A DNA stretch of 7,672 nucleotides. It comes from Lachnoclostridium sp. UBA1434 (GTDB lineage Bacteria > Bacillota > Clostridia > Lachnospirales > Lachnospiraceae). Location of the stretch: positions 1 to 7,672 of the forward strand of contig DCTS01000046.1 in assembly GCA_002329645.1 (NCBI GenBank). Direction: 5' to 3'. A model generated the notes under the pieces. That model searched no databases. It had not been told where the DNA came from and saw nothing but the letters and a program-made list of their open reading frames with translations. The translations under genes and the position numbers were made by a program. Position 1 is the first letter of the stretch, and each line of letters starts with the position of its first letter. Shown in pieces: positions 6,578 through 7,672 of the stretch.

Positions 6578-7672
6578 TAGGCTTCCTCCTTCTGCAATAA
6601 TGCGCTTATTTCACTGTTTATGGCTTTCAGGATATCATCAAACTCCGACTTCACCCTGGCCTCATCCACATATTTGATACGTCCAATTCTTTCTCTGACA
6701 GGAAGCTTCACAAGATCATCGATGGAAGCGCCCTTATCAAGTCCGTCAAGTGCAGCATCATAATAGTCCAGTACCAGCTCCATCATTAGGAATTGCTTGT
6801 AAGGATCCGTATAGGTGTCAACCTCATGGAAGGCATCCTGATGCAGGAAGTCCTCACGGATAGACCTTGCGGCTTCAAGCTTCAGCCTGTCCGGAGCCGA
6901 CAAGGCATCCATACCCACAAGCTTGACTATCTCGTCAAGCTCCGCCTCGTCATTCAGAAGCTTCATAATCCGCTCCTTGTCCCCGGTCCATTTTTCATTC
7001 ACATTGGTATTGAACCATTTATCCAAATTATACAGGGAATAGCTGGTAAGCCAGTTGATAGCCGGGAAATGCCTTCTGTATGCCAGGTTGGCATCCAGGC
7101 TCCAGAACACCTTGACAATTCGAAGTGTTGCCTGGGAAACCGGCTCCGAAATATCTCCGCCGGGAGGTGATACGGCTCCGATTGCGGACAGTGCGCCTTC
7201 TCTCCCGTCGCTTCCAAGGGCTATTACTCTTCCCGCTCTTTCATAAAACTGTGCAAGGCGGCTTGCCAGATAAGCCGGGTAGCCTTCCTCGCCGGGCATT
7301 TCCTCAAGACGTCCCGACATCTCACGGAGCGCCTCCGCCCAGCGTGAGGTGGAATCTGCCATAAGAGCTACTGAGTAACCCATATCCCTGAAATATTCTG
7401 CAATTGTTATTCCGACATATATTGATGCCTCTCGTGCCGCAACCGGCATGTCAGAGGTGTTTGCTATAAGAACCGTACGCTCCATCAGAGATTTTCCCGT
7501 CTTCGGATCCTTTAGCTCCGGGAACTCGTTAAGCACGTCGGTCATTTCATTGCCCCGCTCGCCGCAGCCGATATATACCACAATATCAGCCTCAGCCCAC
7601 TTGGCTAACTGGTGCTGCACAACCGTCTTGCCGCTTCCGAAGGGTCCGGGAACAGCGGCCACACCGCCTTTT
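6577..7672 (-). CDS. atpA: V/A-type ATPase catalytic subunit A (5' end outside the window)
   Basis: This is the C-terminal part, about 365 residues, of a subunit usually near 590 aa. The reading frame stays open to the window edge and begins K-G-G-V-A-A-V just before the P-loop GPFGSGKT (7624-7647); the GTG at 7662 is an internal Val codon, not a start. By family length about 225 N-terminal residues are missing, including the barrel and the A-specific insertion. Visible catalytic features are the Walker A loop, the GCGERGNEM segment with the glutamate expected to activate water, and the Walker B region leading into MADSTSRWAEALREMSGR. The C-terminal helical domain follows. The subunit hydrolyses or makes ATP together with B. 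Whether the coupled ion is H+ or Na+ cannot be judged, because the membrane-ring subunit is outside the window. It ends in TAA overlapping the ATG of B. Confidence 0.97.
   Translation of the reverse strand, partial: KGGVAAVPGPFGSGKTVVQHQLAKWAEADIVVYIGCGERGNEMTDVLNEFPELKDPKTGKSLMERTVLIANTSDMPVAAREASIYVGITIAEYFRDMGYSVALMADSTSRWAEALREMSGRLEEMPGEEGYPAYLASRLAQFYERAGRVIALGSDGREGALSAIGAVSPPGGDISEPVSQATLRIVKVFWSLDANLAYRRHFPAINWLTSYSLYNLDKWFNTNVNEKWTGDKERIMKLLNDEAELDEIVKLVGMDALSAPDRLKLEAARSIREDFLHQDAFHEVDTYTDPYKQFLMMELVLDYYDAALDGLDKGASIDDLVKLPVRERIGRIKYVDEARVKSEFDDILKAINSEISALLQKEEA

Noticed and set aside
6107..6600. Overlapping plus-strand open frames opposite the N-terminal part of ATPase subunit B
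   Set aside because: Several frames are open at once opposite a highly conserved gene; their translations are low-complexity and lack family features.
7660..7662. GTG as start of the ATPase A subunit
   Set aside because: It is the Val codon inside the conserved KGGxAA segment just before the P-loop; the frame continues upstream to the window edge.

Overview
All recognisable genes in this window lie on the minus strand. Read in transcription order (high to low coordinates), they form two blocks. The gene content fits an anaerobic, low-to-medium GC Firmicute, probably a clostridium of the Lachnospiraceae type: a V/A-type ATPase, a secreted BspA-like leucine-rich-repeat protein, an FNR-like regulator and a hemerythrin-type iron-sulfur repair protein. 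The taxon is an inference from gene content, not a measurement.

Block 1 (7672 to about 4438) is the end of a V/A-type ATPase operon. It holds the catalytic A subunit (5' end outside the window), the nucleotide-binding B subunit and the central-shaft D subunit. The A stop and B start overlap as TAATG, B and D are 14 nt apart, and D starts with TTG. A 15-bp hairpin with a short U run closes the operon. A/B form the catalytic hexamer and D is the rotor shaft turned by it.

Block 2 (about 4346 to 23) starts at a promoter with a perfect extended -10 (TGCTATAAT). It encodes an 872-aa secreted protein with two different kinds of leucine-rich repeat separated by an acidic linker and an EF-hand-like loop. 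Only 25 nt later comes a Crp/Fnr regulator with an FNR-like cysteine set. After a 197-bp gap comes a RIC/ScdA/YtfE di-iron protein that repairs iron-sulfur clusters.

The most informative non-coding signal is in that gap: a near-consensus FNR palindrome (805-818) centred exactly 41.5 bp upstream of the start predicted from a perfect TATAAT (777-782), with no recognisable -35. This is the layout of a class II FNR-activated promoter. The adjacent regulator has the FNR-type E-x-x-S-R recognition-helix motif. Together they suggest a local circuit in which a cluster-bearing sensor of O2 or NO controls a cluster-repair protein. I see no CRISPR array, mobile element, tRNA or rRNA, and no stretch over 300 bp without a gene. 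Nothing here is clearly a wholly new system; the regulator-repair circuit and the hybrid repeat protein are the parts worth following up.
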